Source: Nitrosomonas cryotolerans ATCC 49181 (GTDB lineage Bacteria > Pseudomonadota > Gammaproteobacteria > Burkholderiales > Nitrosomonadaceae). From it: DNA of 64,000 bases. Position 1 is the first letter of the stretch. Every line of letters starts with the position of its first letter. The position numbers and the translations under genes are program-made. The notes below the pieces were generated by a model. That model had not been told where the DNA came from, made no database searches, and was given only the letters and a program-made list of their open reading frames with translations. The stretch is from the NCBI RefSeq assembly GCF_900143275.1, contig NZ_FSRO01000001.1, positions 1,692,116 through 1,756,115 of the forward strand. Direction: 5' to 3'. Below, one piece after another: positions 1 through 8,264 of the stretch.

Positions 1-252
1 TACACAAATCAAAATAGAGATTCTATGACAGGCCATATACTTTCCGCAATAATTCGAACAAGCATTTGTTAACCCAAACGAACACGACAGTTGTCCATAG
101 ATCAACTTGCAGAATTAACTCAGCCCAAAATAATTGTTTCAGGGTAATCGTCTCGACATTTGCCGAGCTGCGCGCGTGTTTTGTTGGAGATACGCCGACA
201 GGGCCTGGTGTACATAGAAGCCGCACATAGGGGTCGCGCCCATAGGGGTCGC

Positions 253-339
253 GTCTTGCATTAATGTAAGTCAACAACTAAAAATAGAGAGAAGGAGCAA
301 CATGGTGTTGTGTTGTAAGACCTGACACCTTTTTTCTTG
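253..339. repeat. Dispersed intergenic repeat, copy 1
   Basis: First of three related ~80-bp stretches (also about 2663-2735 and 3420-3502). Shared blocks are a CATTAATGTAAG-like start, an AATATAGAGAAGGAGCA-like centre and a CAAGACCTGA-like end followed by a T-rich run. This copy is next to a doubled CATAGGGGTCGCG motif at about 228-254. I see no gene in positions 1-390; the stretch holds only this repeat. Confidence 0.75.
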
Positions 340-444
340 AAACCCTAAAGCAGTACGGTTTGTTAATTCTTTTTTGTGTTTATCAAATAGCGCTTAAAAC
401 TTCGTCCTTCAGGGCGGAGATATAAGCGCACAGGCGAAGCCTGT

Positions 445-861
445 TTAATGCGGTCTTTGCTGTTGTTCAATATATTGCTTAATAATCGAGAATGGTGCTC
501 CACCACAACTACCCGCAAAATAGCTTGGACTCCAAAGCATATTACCCCAAAGCTTATTTTTAATTTCGGGATAATTCTTTTTGCGAATAAGTCGGCTTGA
601 AACGCCTTTCAAACTATTTACCAAGTTAGAAATAGCAATTTTTGGTGGATAGTTAACTAAAAGGTGAATATGATCATGCTCACCGTTAAATTCCACCAAT
701 TCTGCTTCAAAATCCAAACACACGTTTTTAAATATTTCTTCCAAATCAATTAATACCCTTCCGGAGAAAACATCTCTACGGTATTTTGTTACAAAGACCA
801 AATGAACATGAAGATTAAAAACGCAATGTCTTCCTGTTCTTACATCGTTATTAACTTGCAT
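445..861 (-). CDS. tnpA: IS200/IS605 TnpA, Y1 HUH transposase
   Basis: Protein of 138 residues, the normal size for this family. It cuts and rejoins single-stranded IS ends through a 5'-phosphotyrosine. Visible features are the N-terminal HVHLVFVTKYRR segment, the metal-binding HUH motif within GEHDHIHLLV, and the candidate catalytic tyrosine in IIKQYIEQ near the C terminus. I chose the ATG at 861 because the family begins just before the HVHLVFVTKYR block; the longer upstream reading (to 948) runs into tnpB. It diverges from tnpB, whose start is only 31 bp away, so both promoters must lie in a very short region. It appears intact and so may be active although tnpB is not. Confidence 0.92.
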   Translation of the reverse strand: MQVNNDVRTGRHCVFNLHVHLVFVTKYRRDVFSGRVLIDLEEIFKNVCLDFEAELVEFNGEHDHIHLLVNYPPKIAISNLVNSLKGVSSRLIRKKNYPEIKNKLWGNMLWSPSYFAGSCGGAPFSIIKQYIEQQQRPH

Positions 862-891
862 AGACAAATTCCTTTTTGTATAATTATAACC

Positions 892-2123
892 ATGAAGCAG
901 ATTATACGCAAAGCCTTTAAATCTCGACTCAATCCAAATTCTGACCAAGTACAGAAGATGGTTGAGTTTGCGGGTGCTAATCGGTTTGTTTGGAATAAAG
1001 CCTTAGCAATGAATCTGTTCAGATTAGAGCAGAAACAGCCATTGCTTTGGTACAACGAGTTGTCATTTTGGCTAAAGCTATGGAAATCCTCAGAAGATTA
1101 TGGATTTCTAAAAACCGTTCATTCTCAACCGTTGCAACAAGCCTTAAAAAACTTAGAAAAAGCGTTCAAAGACGGTTTTGATAAAAAACAGCCTTTAAAA
1201 CGGATTCCAAAATTCAAGAAAAAAGGTTTGAGTGACAGCTTTCGTTATCCACAAGGATTTAAGCTGGAGCAAGAGTCTGCAAAGTGTTCTTGCCTAAAAT
1301 CGGTTGGGTGAAATATCGTAATTCACGCCAAGTCATTGGTGACGTTAAAAATATGACGATTTCCCGTAAAGGCAGTTATTGGTACGTGTCGATTCAGACT
1401 GAGTACGAGACCGAGCTAAAGCGTCATAGCTCAACCAGTATGATTGGTGTTGATATGGGCGTTACCCGCTTTGCAACCTTGTCAGACGGCTCATACGTAG
1501 AACCTTTAAACAGTTTCAGAAAGTTATCAAAGAAACTGGCTTTTGAACAGCGTAAGCTGTCTAAAAAAGTCCGTTTCTCTGCTAACTGGAAAAAGCAGAA
1601 ACAAATCATTACCCGCCTGCATGAGCGTATTGCCAATGCTCGTTTAGACTTCTTACACAAAACCTCAACCGAAATCAGCAAAAATCACGCAATGGTCGTA
1701 GTTGAGAATTTAAAGATAGGAAACATGTCTAAGAGTGCCAAGGGCAGTGTTGAAAAGCATGGTAAAAACGTCAAAGCGAAATCGGGTCTAAACAAATCCA
1801 TTCTTGACCAAGGATGGGGAATGTTCGTTTCGTTCTTGGAGTATAAACAGGCTTGTTCAGGCGGGGATGTATTGAAGGTAAACCCTCAATACACCTCTCA
1901 AACCTGCCCTAGATGTCAACATGTTAGTCGTGACAATCGCAAAAGCCAAAGTGCTTTTGAATGTACAGAATGTGGATTTAAAGCCAATGCCGACTTGGTA
2001 GGTGCCTTGAATGTACTTGAGCGAGGACATCGCTTGTTAGCCTGTGGAGTTGAAACGTTAGTTTCGTCTAAGAAGCAGGAACCAGTAGACAGTAGCAATA
2101 CAAACCTACTCTTAACGGCTTAA
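892..2123 (+). pseudogene. tnpB: TnpB RNA-guided nuclease, frameshifted
   Basis: TnpB is an RNA-guided RuvC-type DNA nuclease, the ancestor of Cas12. The N-terminal half (892 to about 1278) has the usual start MKQIIRKAFKSRLNPN and helix-rich region. The C-terminal half continues in another frame from about 1281. It contains the RuvC aspartate in IGVDMGVTRFATL, the glutamate in VVVENLKIGNMS, a four-cysteine zinc ribbon (CPRC ... CTEC) and the last RuvC aspartate in ANADLVGALNVL. The switch falls at GAGTCTGCAAAGTG, where one missing base breaks the frame; restoring it would give a continuous ~410-residue protein. All catalytic residues survive, so this is a recent lesion or a sequencing error. 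Confidence 0.85.
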
Positions 2124-2185
2124 TAAGTCGCTAGGAATCCCCTTCGTTTAGGAAGGGGAGGATGTCAATATATTGTTCGCGGTAG
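2050..2185 (+). ncRNA. Candidate omega/reRNA at the IS605 right end
   Basis: TnpB proteins use an RNA made from the tnpB 3' end through the IS right end, with the guide taken from the flank just outside. Here the right-end stem (2138-2159) and GATGTCAA follow tnpB by about 15 bp, and the guide would begin near 2169 (TATATTGTTCGCGG). Only the hairpin is visible; the RNA limits and expression are inferred from the family. Confidence 0.35.
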
Positions 2186-2216
2186 ATTGTTATTTTTCAC
2201 CACAGGGTGTGTTGAT

Positions 2217-2588
2217 ATGAATCAATCAAAAAAAAAGATTACCGTCTACTACGATGGCGCTTGCCCAAGTTGCATCAAAGACCGAAAAAACTATGAGAAA
2301 TTGGCGGGAAAAGAAGGTGAAGATGTGTGCTGGTTTGATATCACTGGGCAGGATGCCCATCTGCGCGATATTGGCATCGATCCCTACAAGGCCATGACCG
2401 AGCTGCATGTGCGCGATGAACGCCAACAGGTATTTTCCGAACTGGATGCCTATATTTTGCTGATGGCCCGAGTGCCGCGCCTAAAACCGCTGGCTTGGTT
2501 CATCGGTTTGCCAGTGATTCGACCATTGCTGTCGTCGCTCTACCGCTGGATGGTTAATCGACGCCTGGGAAAAAGTGGGCGCTTGTAG
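2217..2588 (+). CDS. DCC-family thiol-disulfide oxidoreductase-like protein (DUF393)
   Basis: Small protein of 123 residues. Near the N terminus it has YYDGACPSC, the DxxCPxC signature that names the DCC family, followed by a thioredoxin-like sequence with a hydrophobic C-terminal half. Family members are putative redox proteins of uncertain substrate. I chose the ATG at 2217 because the motif normally lies about ten residues from the start; the longer reading from 2187 enters sequence next to the IS right end. The IS605 element ends about 50 bp upstream and may have replaced the native promoter. It has no operon partner. Confidence 0.85.
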   Translation: MNQSKKKITVYYDGACPSCIKDRKNYEKLAGKEGEDVCWFDITGQDAHLRDIGIDPYKAMTELHVRDERQQVFSELDAYILLMARVPRLKPLAWFIGLPVIRPLLSSLYRWMVNRRLGKSGRL

Positions 2589-2662
2589 ACGGATAGTTAT
2601 CCATTGGGCTTTACGTACCTTTGCTGGAATTTACCCGATGGACTCCATATTTGACAACACAT

Positions 2663-2735
2663 CTCAATGTAAGTAACAACTGAAAATATAGAGGGGAAGC
2701 AGTATAGACGTTGCATTACAAGACCTGATACCTTT
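2663..2735. repeat. Dispersed intergenic repeat, copy 2
   Basis: Diverged copy of the repeat at 253-339, with TCAATGTAAGTAACAACTGA, a GAGGGGAAGCAG centre and ACAAGACCTGATACC. It lies in the 248-bp gap between the DCC gene and parD. The parD promoter must lie in or just after it. Confidence 0.7.
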
Positions 2736-2836
2736 TGAAAAAAATCTCACAGTTTTTCGAATTTAATGGCTTTAATTGCCAATTATACCAATAAATATTA
2801 TAATTAGGTATCAAAAAGTGTTTGATGGAGATTGTT

Positions 2837-3079
2837 ATGCCTGTGCAAAAAAATACCAGTGTGACATTGGGTAAGCATTTTGAGAAATTTCTGGCGCACC
2901 AGGTTGAAACCGGACGTTATGGCTCGGCCAGCGAAGCCATACGGGCGGGACTCCGTTTGCTTGAGGAACGCGAAATTAAACTGGAAGCATTGCGCCATGC
3001 TTTGATTGAGGGTGAACAAAGCGGCACGTCTGATTATTCATTGCAAAACATTCTGGATGAATTGGAAGATGAAAAGTAG
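2837..3079 (+). CDS. parD: ParD-like antitoxin
   Basis: Protein of 80 residues of the ParD/CC2985 type. It should bind its own promoter through an N-terminal ribbon-helix-helix fold and neutralise the partner toxin with its C-terminal tail. Visible are the N-terminal TSVTLGKHFEKFL strand-helix, the GRYGSASEAIRAGLRLLEER helix pair typical of the family, and an acidic tail ending DELEDEK. A GGAG ribosome site (2827-2830) sits 6 bp before ATG 2837, which decides the start over upstream TTG/ATG codons. It abuts parE with no gap, so translation is probably coupled. Confidence 0.92.
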   Translation: MPVQKNTSVTLGKHFEKFLAHQVETGRYGSASEAIRAGLRLLEEREIKLEALRHALIEGEQSGTSDYSLQNILDELEDEK

Positions 3080-3373
3080 ATGGGATCATTCACACTTACA
3101 CAGAAGGCAAAGGCTGATATGCTTTCGATTGGTCGTTATACACTCAAAGAATGGGGTGAGAAGCAACAAAGGCGCTATCTGAGTCAACTCGATTCAGCGT
3201 TTCATGATTTGGCGAGCAAACCGGAAATAGGTCGTTCATGCTTTGAAATTCGTAAAGGCTATTATAAATACGGAGTAGGTAAACATTTAATCTTTTTTCG
3301 CCATGCAGGAAAAGATCAAATAGAAATTGTGCGTATCCTACATGGCCGCATGGATATTGAGCATCATTTATAA
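3080..3373 (+). CDS. parE: ParE/RelE-superfamily toxin
   Basis: Protein of 97 residues. The ParE pattern is clear: a basic N-terminal helix pair (LTQKAKADMLSIGRYTLKEWGE), then a segment ending KPEIGRSCFEIRKGYYKYGVG, then the strands HLIFFRHAG and IEIVRILHGRMD. ParE toxins usually poison DNA gyrase. RelE-fold relatives cut mRNA, and sequence alone cannot fix the target. Its ATG follows the parD stop directly (TAGATG), so the pair is a two-gene operon, presumably repressed by ParD. It is flanked by copies 2 and 3 of the intergenic repeat. Confidence 0.92.
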   Translation: MGSFTLTQKAKADMLSIGRYTLKEWGEKQQRRYLSQLDSAFHDLASKPEIGRSCFEIRKGYYKYGVGKHLIFFRHAGKDQIEIVRILHGRMDIEHHL

Positions 3374-3397
3374 GGCCATTCATCCTGATTGCGAAAT

Positions 3398-3628
3398 CTA
3401 TTGCCCACACATAAGTGTCACGTTTTGCATTAATGTAAGCAACAATTGAGAATATAGAGAAGGAGCAGCGTGGATGTTGTATCGCAAGACCTGATACTTT
3501 TTCTTTTTTTCTTGCTCGAAACTTGAGCGTTCAGCCGTTTTGATATAGTGAGCTGTCAAATCTCCGGCAATCGGGGAGAGTTCGCTGATAAATGTGCCGT
3601 CGTATTCGAAGACAATTTTCTGTGCCAT
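3398..3628 (-). pseudogene. Short unrecognised reading frame running into repeat copy 3
   Basis: Starting at ATG 3628 the frame reads MAQKIVFEYDGTFISEL and continues about 40 protein-like residues, then passes into the intergenic repeat (3420-3502) and stops at 3398. The first half may be the N terminus of a real gene cut off by the repeat. No ribosome site is obvious. Low confidence; I do not recognise the family. Confidence 0.22.
3420..3502. repeat. Dispersed intergenic repeat, copy 3
   Basis: Closest match to copy 1: TTGCATTAATGTAAG, AATATAGAGAAGGAGCAGCG and CGCAAGACCTGATAC, followed by a T-run. With copy 2 it brackets the parDE pair. Confidence 0.75.
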
Positions 3629-3737
3629 ACGCTGCGGTGTGGTTATCGGCAAAAATGACTTGTGGCAAATTTGTGTCATTTTTTTGCCACAACCGAGGCT
3701 TTTGGAGACCAACCGAGACTAGTGGTGGGTTTGTAAG

Positions 3738-3756
3738 ACCGGGTCTAAGACCCGGT
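3738..3756. repeat. Perfect palindrome downstream of ssrA
   Basis: ACCGGGTCT (3738-3746), one base, AGACCCGGT (3748-3756). It lies in a stretch with several scattered GGTCT/AGACC words (3705-3800), just past the 3' end of ssrA. It could help end ssrA transcription or be a protein site, but there is no T-run on the minus strand. Function unknown. Confidence 0.4.
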
Positions 3757-3805
3757 TTTACCTGGGTCTTAGCTGGTCCAAGTTGGTCTTGGTGAGACCG
3801 GAAGA

Positions 3806-4167
3806 TGGTGGAGACGGCGGGAATCGAACCCGCGTCCGCAAGTCCTCTACAGACAGTTCTACATACTTAGCCATGCTCTTTAATTTAACCTGACAACCGC
3901 CAGCTGGCGGGCTGATGGCAGGCGAGTCACCTATTGTTTAACGTTCTGTAAAGTGACCCTACAGAACGCGATCCTTGCTAATGACTCTGCTGTCTGTTGC
4001 CAGACCCGACGTTAAGGCCCATCGGTGCAGAGGCTAGCCGTATTAAGCGGCTAAAGCGTAGTTTTCGTCGTTTGCGACTATTTTTTTCCAGATGTATTTA
4101 CGAGGTATTCTGGTCCTCGGTATGCCCTGCGCTGCTTTGCAACCCACGTCGAAGCCAGATCGTCCCC
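3806..4167 (-). ncRNA. ssrA: tmRNA (ssrA)
   Basis: Transfer-messenger RNA of about 362 nt that rescues stalled ribosomes. On the minus strand the 5' end GGGGACGATCTGGCTTCGAC pairs with the 3' CGTCTCC just before an encoded ACCA (TGGT at 3806-3809). The T-arm GGTTCGATTCCCGCC is evident. The tag frame (4075 down to 4043) reads Ala-Asn-Asp-Glu-Asn-Tyr-Ala-Leu-Ala-Ala-stop, the classic proteobacterial degradation tag. The acceptor pairing and tag together make the call secure. It is a one-piece tmRNA, not permuted. Confidence 0.97.
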
Positions 4168-4252
4168 GGTATTCTTTGTGGTAACTATAAGATAGTAACG
4201 AAATGAAAAAGTTCAATCGTCAATATCGAAACCTGCATTATTCTAACAGAAT

Positions 4253-4900
4253 TTAGAGATAATTCAGCAGATCTTGCGGGTGATCTATGAGATATTTGGC
4301 TCCCCAGGTTTCAGGTGGATGCGTATTTCCCAAATAACCATAGCGCGCAATAATCGGTTCCATTCCTGCGGCCAGACTGGCTTTGACATCCCGTATGTCA
4401 TCACCCAGATAGATGCATTCGGCAGGGGTGACCATGAGTTTTCGGCTGGCGACCAATAGGGGTTCCGGGTGCGGTTTGCTATGCGCTGTTTCGTCACCGC
4501 TGATAATGCAAGCGGCACGTTGATGCAAGCCCAGTTGTTGCATGAGTGGATGTGTAAAACGCGATGGTTTATTGGTAACGATACCCCAAGGCAGGCTACG
4601 CGCATCCAGCTGGTCCAGTAATGCGGACATGCCCGAGAATAAAATCGTATCGTGGCATAGACGTTCACTATAAAAATTCAGAAACTCTTCTCGTATGCCT
4701 TCATAATGCGCGTCATCTGGCTGGATATTAAATCCAAGTCTCAGTAGTCCGCGCGCCCCGGCGGATGCTTCGGTACGGATCAGCGTCATAGGTAAGGGTG
4801 CTAATCCGCGCAGGCTGCGCTGTCGATTTAAGGCATGACCCAGATCAGGGGCCGTGTCAGCGACTGTACCATCGAGATCCAGGAGAACGGCTTTAATCAT
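4253..4900 (-). CDS. gph: Phosphoglycolate phosphatase, HAD family
   Basis: Protein of 215 residues, normal for Gph. The enzyme removes phosphate from 2-phosphoglycolate, which arises from DNA 3'-end repair and, in CO2 fixers, from RuBisCO oxygenation. HAD motif I is LLDLDGTVADTA (nucleophile Asp8, acid Asp10), motif II is the threonine in GIVTNKPS, motif III the lysine in HSKPHPEP, and motif IV is YLGDDIRDV. A cap domain lies between motifs I and II. It is 49 bp downstream of ubiG on the same strand, a pairing common in proteobacteria. The specific substrate is inferred from this context; a broader sugar phosphatase is possible. Confidence 0.9.
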   Translation of the reverse strand: MIKAVLLDLDGTVADTAPDLGHALNRQRSLRGLAPLPMTLIRTEASAGARGLLRLGFNIQPDDAHYEGIREEFLNFYSERLCHDTILFSGMSALLDQLDARSLPWGIVTNKPSRFTHPLMQQLGLHQRAACIISGDETAHSKPHPEPLLVASRKLMVTPAECIYLGDDIRDVKASLAAGMEPIIARYGYLGNTHPPETWGAKYLIDHPQDLLNYL

Positions 4901-4949
4901 CAGATAATATTTGAGTAATCTGCATGCGTTAATTGAGGATGCTTATGAA

Positions 4950-5654
4950 TCAGGCGCGATATGCCATGATATAGTTAACGCTGGAATCGGGTTCCAGTGC
5001 ATAGACCTGGGTGATAGGATTGTAGGTCATGCCAATAATTTTTTCTCCGGTAAGATTTGCTGCACGCGCCATACGGGCAAGTTCGGATGGTTTGATAAAT
5101 TTGGCGTACTCATGCGTGCCGCGTGGCAGTAGTTGCAGTATGTATTCGGCGCCGATGATGGCAAATAAATATGACTTTGGATTCCGATTGATCGTTGAAA
5201 AGAAAACCCATCCACCCGGTTTGGCCAGCTGGGCACAGGCCTGTACAACACTATGTGGGTCTGGGACATGCTCGAGCATTTCCATACAGGTGACAATATC
5301 AAAATGATGTGGTTGTTCTGTGGCGAGCGATTCAACGGTGATTTTGCGATAGTCGACTTGCTGTCCGCTTTCCAACAGGTGCAACTTGGCTACTTTCAGC
5401 GCTTTATCGCTTAAGTCGATACCGGTAACATTTGCGCCACGAACGGCCATGCCTTCTGACAGAATGCCACCACCGCATCCCACATCCAGAATGGTTTTCC
5501 CTTTTAGTCCAGAGAATTGCTCGATATAGTCCATGCGCAGTGGATTAATCTCATGCAGCGGTTTAAATTCACTATTGGGATCCCACCAGCGATGGGCCAG
5601 TTGACTAAATTTCTCTAGCTCGAGTGGATCAGCATTGATGCCGTCATTTTCCAT
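4950..5654 (-). CDS. ubiG: Ubiquinone biosynthesis O-methyltransferase
   Basis: Protein of 234 residues, matching UbiG, which performs both O-methylations of ubiquinone synthesis using SAM. The N terminus has the diagnostic [20 protein letters not shown], followed by [14 protein letters not shown] motif I is [16 protein letters not shown] (about 55-70), motif II includes [13 protein letters not shown], and the downstream [11 protein letters not shown] and [15 protein letters not shown] are typical. It lies 17 bp after the amidohydrolase gene and 49 bp before gph, so the three genes probably share a transcript. Nothing unusual. Confidence 0.96.
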   Translation of the reverse strand: MENDGINADPLELEKFSQLAHRWWDPNSEFKPLHEINPLRMDYIEQFSGLKGKTILDVGCGGGILSEGMAVRGANVTGIDLSDKALKVAKLHLLESGQQVDYRKITVESLATEQPHHFDIVTCMEMLEHVPDPHSVVQACAQLAKPGGWVFFSTINRNPKSYLFAIIGAEYILQLLPRGTHEYAKFIKPSELARMARAANLTGEKIIGMTYNPITQVYALEPDSSVNYIMAYRA

Positions 5655-5671
5655 TTGCTATCCTTTTCCAT

Positions 5672-7006
5672 CTATTGTTGGTTAGAAGCCTTGATACGTG
5701 CTTGCCAGGCTGTAGCGTACTGTTGCAATTTCATCGTATCCAGGGTGGTCAATTGTTTATTGTTCAGTAGCATTTTACCATTGACCCACACATGGCTGAC
5801 ATGCTCACGTCCGGCAGCATAAACAAGGTGCGAAGCCGGGTCATAGCAAGGCGATAGGTCAATATCGGAAAAATCGACCGCCGTAATATCTGCTGCTTTT
5901 CCAACCGTTAATGAGCCTGTTATCTCATTTAGTCCTAATGCTTTGGCGCCTTCCAGTGTTGCCATTCTGAGGGCCTGATGTGCCGGCAGGGCATGCGCCC
6001 GGTTACTGTTGGCTTTAGCAAGCAGTGCGGCCAGTCGCATTTCTGCAAACATGTCGAGACGATTATTGCTGGCAGCGCTATCCGTTCCTAGTCCAACGGT
6101 TATACCATAATCCAGCAGAGTCGTCACAGGCGCAAAGCCGCTGGCGAGTTTCATGTTGGATGATGGGCAATGTGCCACGTTGCAGCCTTGCTGGCTGATC
6201 AGCTTTATTTCATCTTCAGTCAGATGCACCATATGGACTGCGATCAAGCGGGGACTCAGTATACCCAGTCGGTGTAAACGCTCAATCGGCCGCAGTCCGC
6301 TGGATTCAAGGCTGCTGTTGATTTCATGCTGGGTTTCATGCAAATGTATATGTATGGGGAGGTCAAGCTGTTCGGCGTAGGTGAGTATCTTGGCAAAAGC
6401 CTGATCACTAACGGTGTAGGGTGCATGTGGTGCAAAACAGAATGATAATAACGGATGCGGGTGGAGTTGGTTGCGTAATGCGATTCCTTTTGCCAAATAG
6501 TCATCGATATCACTGGCATAGACGGTGGGGAAGTCGATAGCAATCATACCAATGGCCGCACGCATACCCGCAGCCAGAGCCGCTTCTGCACAGGCCTCCG
6601 GGAAGAAATACATATCATTAAAGCAGGTAATGCCGCCTTTTAGCATTTCAGCACAGGCCAGTTGAGCTCCTTCTAAGACGAAATGAGCGCTGACGTGTTG
6701 TCTTTCGGTTGGCCAGATGTGCTGGTTCAGCCATTCCATCAATGGTAAATCATCGGCCAGTCCGCGCATGAGTGACATGGCCGCATGTGTGTGTAAATTT
6801 ATCAAACCTGGAATCAGCACATGCTCGTCCAGTACGATGCGTTCACGCGGACTGAACTGCAGTTGGGCTGCCGTCTTTGGCAGGATGGCCTTAATAAGGC
6901 CCCCATTTATTGCGATGGCGTGATCATGCAATACTTGTCCGGCAGGCTCAACAGGAATAATCCAGCGTGCTTCCAGTAAGGTATCGACTTCAACAGGATA
7001 AGTCAT
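5672..7006 (-). CDS. TRZ/ATZ-family amidohydrolase, MTA/SAH deaminase-like
   Basis: Protein of about 444 residues in the amidohydrolase superfamily. Metal-binding motifs are LHTHAAMSLMRGLADD (HxH), the histidines in IHIHLHETQHE, AVHMVHL, and the aspartate in GLGTDSAASNNRLDMF. The arrangement matches 5'-methylthioadenosine/S-adenosylhomocysteine deaminases and TRZ/ATZ enzymes. Upstream of ubiG it is most likely involved in clearing SAM-cycle by-products; triazine hydrolysis is unlikely. I prefer the ATG at 7006 (MTYPVEVD), because the frame upstream runs into a terminator hairpin. No clear ribosome site was seen there. Confidence 0.85.
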   Translation of the reverse strand: MTYPVEVDTLLEARWIIPVEPAGQVLHDHAIAINGGLIKAILPKTAAQLQFSPRERIVLDEHVLIPGLINLHTHAAMSLMRGLADDLPLMEWLNQHIWPTERQHVSAHFVLEGAQLACAEMLKGGITCFNDMYFFPEACAEAALAAGMRAAIGMIAIDFPTVYASDIDDYLAKGIALRNQLHPHPLLSFCFAPHAPYTVSDQAFAKILTYAEQLDLPIHIHLHETQHEINSSLESSGLRPIERLHRLGILSPRLIAVHMVHLTEDEIKLISQQGCNVAHCPSSNMKLASGFAPVTTLLDYGITVGLGTDSAASNNRLDMFAEMRLAALLAKANSNRAHALPAHQALRMATLEGAKALGLNEITGSLTVGKAADITAVDFSDIDLSPCYDPASHLVYAAGREHVSHVWVNGKMLLNNKQLTTLDTMKLQQYATAWQARIKASNQQ

Positions 7007-7021
7007 TTGTCTGTGAATCAG

Positions 7022-7056
7022 AAAAAAAGCCCCGCACAATGGCAGGGCTTTTTTTC
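7022..7056. terminator. Bidirectional intrinsic terminator
   Basis: AAAAAAAGCCCCGC, a short loop, then GCAGGGCTTTTTTT: a GC stem with one mismatch, with A/T runs on both sides. It sits between the end of the OmpA-family gene and the start of the amidohydrolase gene, and would end transcription coming from the OmpA-family gene. Confidence 0.8.
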
Positions 7057-7084
7057 AGTTTAAGATTAAAGGATTGCTTGTTTA

Positions 7085-7783
7085 CTATCTGGATCGGGTT
7101 CCTGCTACTTCGATTTCAACGCGACGATCCGGTTCCAGGCAGTCTATCAATGCTTTGGTTCTTCTATCTCCTTTACAGGAATCGCCGGTAACCGGATTGG
7201 CTTCACCCTTACCATCTGTGAATACGCGGTTTGGATCGATACCTCTGCTGGATACCAGATATTCTTTAACGGATTCAGCCCGACGCACTGACAGTGCTTT
7301 ATTGTACTCATCAGAACCGATACGATCTGCGTAGCCTACAGCGATAATCAGGTCGTATTGAATGTTCCGCAGTCTGTTTGCAAAATCATCTAATGCCTGA
7401 ATACCGTTGGGTTTTAATTTTGCACTATCGAAATCGAAAAGCGCATCGGCGGAAAAGGTGATTTTCTCAGGCGGTGCCACAGGTACGGGTTCTGGTTCAG
7501 GAGGGGGAGCTACAACGACTTTCTCCGGCTTTTTAATCAGATCAGGGTCACATTCATGTATTGCCATTGCAGGTGTCCAATAGCCAGTGCGCCAGCACAG
7601 ACCGGTAGCATTTCTAACGACTTGACCACTCTCATCCACTCCATAAGCTTCTGGTTTTAATGCGGTGCTGTCATGATCATGATCATGATCAGCATAGGTT
7701 TCATGAGCCAAGACGGTCCCAGAAAACAATGCTGGTAAAACAATCATTCCAAGTAGGTATTTTTTGGCTGACTTTATCTTCAT
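7085..7783 (-). CDS. OmpA-family outer-membrane/peptidoglycan-binding protein
   Basis: Protein of 232 residues. Residues 1-27 are a Sec signal peptide (basic start, GMIVLPALFSGTVLA, cut near AHE). A His/Asp-rich stretch (YADHDHDHDS) follows. A short region with WRTGYWTPAMAIHECDP leads to a proline-rich linker. The C-terminal OmpA domain starts at ITFSADALFDFDSAKL and contains the peptidoglycan-contacting GYADRIGSDEYNKALSVRRA. There is no eight-stranded N-terminal barrel, so this is a periplasmic or outer-membrane anchored OmpA-C protein rather than full OmpA. It appears monocistronic, with the terminator at 7022-7056 after it. The His/Asp repeat may bind metal. Confidence 0.88.
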   Translation of the reverse strand: MKIKSAKKYLLGMIVLPALFSGTVLAHETYADHDHDHDSTALKPEAYGVDESGQVVRNATGLCWRTGYWTPAMAIHECDPDLIKKPEKVVVAPPPEPEPVPVAPPEKITFSADALFDFDSAKLKPNGIQALDDFANRLRNIQYDLIIAVGYADRIGSDEYNKALSVRRAESVKEYLVSSRGIDPNRVFTDGKGEANPVTGDSCKGDRRTKALIDCLEPDRRVEIEVAGTRSR

Positions 7784-8264
7784 GCTGTTATCCTTTTTTG
7801 TGAAAGCTTCAGTTCAGTATTCAATTATTTATTTCTGGTATAAGTTTAAAAACCGTTCCGCCCATATGATATGCTCATGTCCATATCTGTGCACAGATTA
7901 TCCATTTGTAATTATATATTTGTCAAATCTGACTGTTGTTAAAATGCAACATTTATACTGAATCAATATAAACAGATCTGTAGGCTGAATAACTCGTTAA
8001 ATGTGCATTTTTAAAAGGCCGGTCTATTCCGCGGTGAAGAATAATGATATCGATTGCGATAGTGAAATCGTTTGCTTGAGTGTTGTAAGGGGGATGCATT
8101 TATGCAAGCTGATATGGGACTGTGAGATCACCTGGAGCCTGGCAGTCAGTATGCACGTGGAGCATTGTCGATTGCTATATTGGATTCACAAAACAGAGTA
8201 GGGCGAAGAAGAATGGATTCACGGAGCGGATTGATGTGTACGGCCCGCAAAGAAGCCAGGGATT
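7784..8264. other. 480-bp stretch without a recognisable gene
   Basis: Upstream of the OmpA-family gene the sequence is AT-rich and should hold its promoter. Further on there are short open frames, such as 8001-8201 on the plus strand, but none looks protein-like or has a ribosome site. I see nothing else in it. Confidence 0.5.

Larger units (their letters stand above)
390..2168 (+). mobile_element. IS200/IS605-family insertion sequence (IS605 layout)
   Basis: The element carries a divergent tnpA (minus) and tnpB (plus). The left end has an inverted repeat GCGCTTA (390-396) / TAAGCGC (423-429) around a CCTTCAGGGCGG motif. The right end has an 8-bp stem TCCCCTTC (2138-2145) / GAAGGGGA (2152-2159), then GATGTCAA. 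Subterminal hairpins and no target duplication fit the single-stranded peel-and-paste mobility of this family. The exact cleavage positions are inferred. It sits between intergenic repeat copy 1 and a DCC-family gene. Confidence 0.85.

Noticed and set aside
23-277. Minus-strand frame at the window start
   Set aside because: It reads through direct repeats (GRDPYGRDPY) and the intergenic repeat; composition is not convincing.
3592-3795. Plus-strand frame between parE and ssrA
   Set aside because: The codons are driven by the palindromic GGTCT-rich stretch; no start signal.
3806-3850. tRNA-like T-arm and CCA end
   Set aside because: It is the 3' part of the tmRNA, shown by the pairing with the 5' end at 4167 and the tag frame; not a separate tRNA.
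8001-8201. Plus-strand 66-codon frame
   Set aside because: No ribosome site, no family resemblance and odd composition; likely chance.
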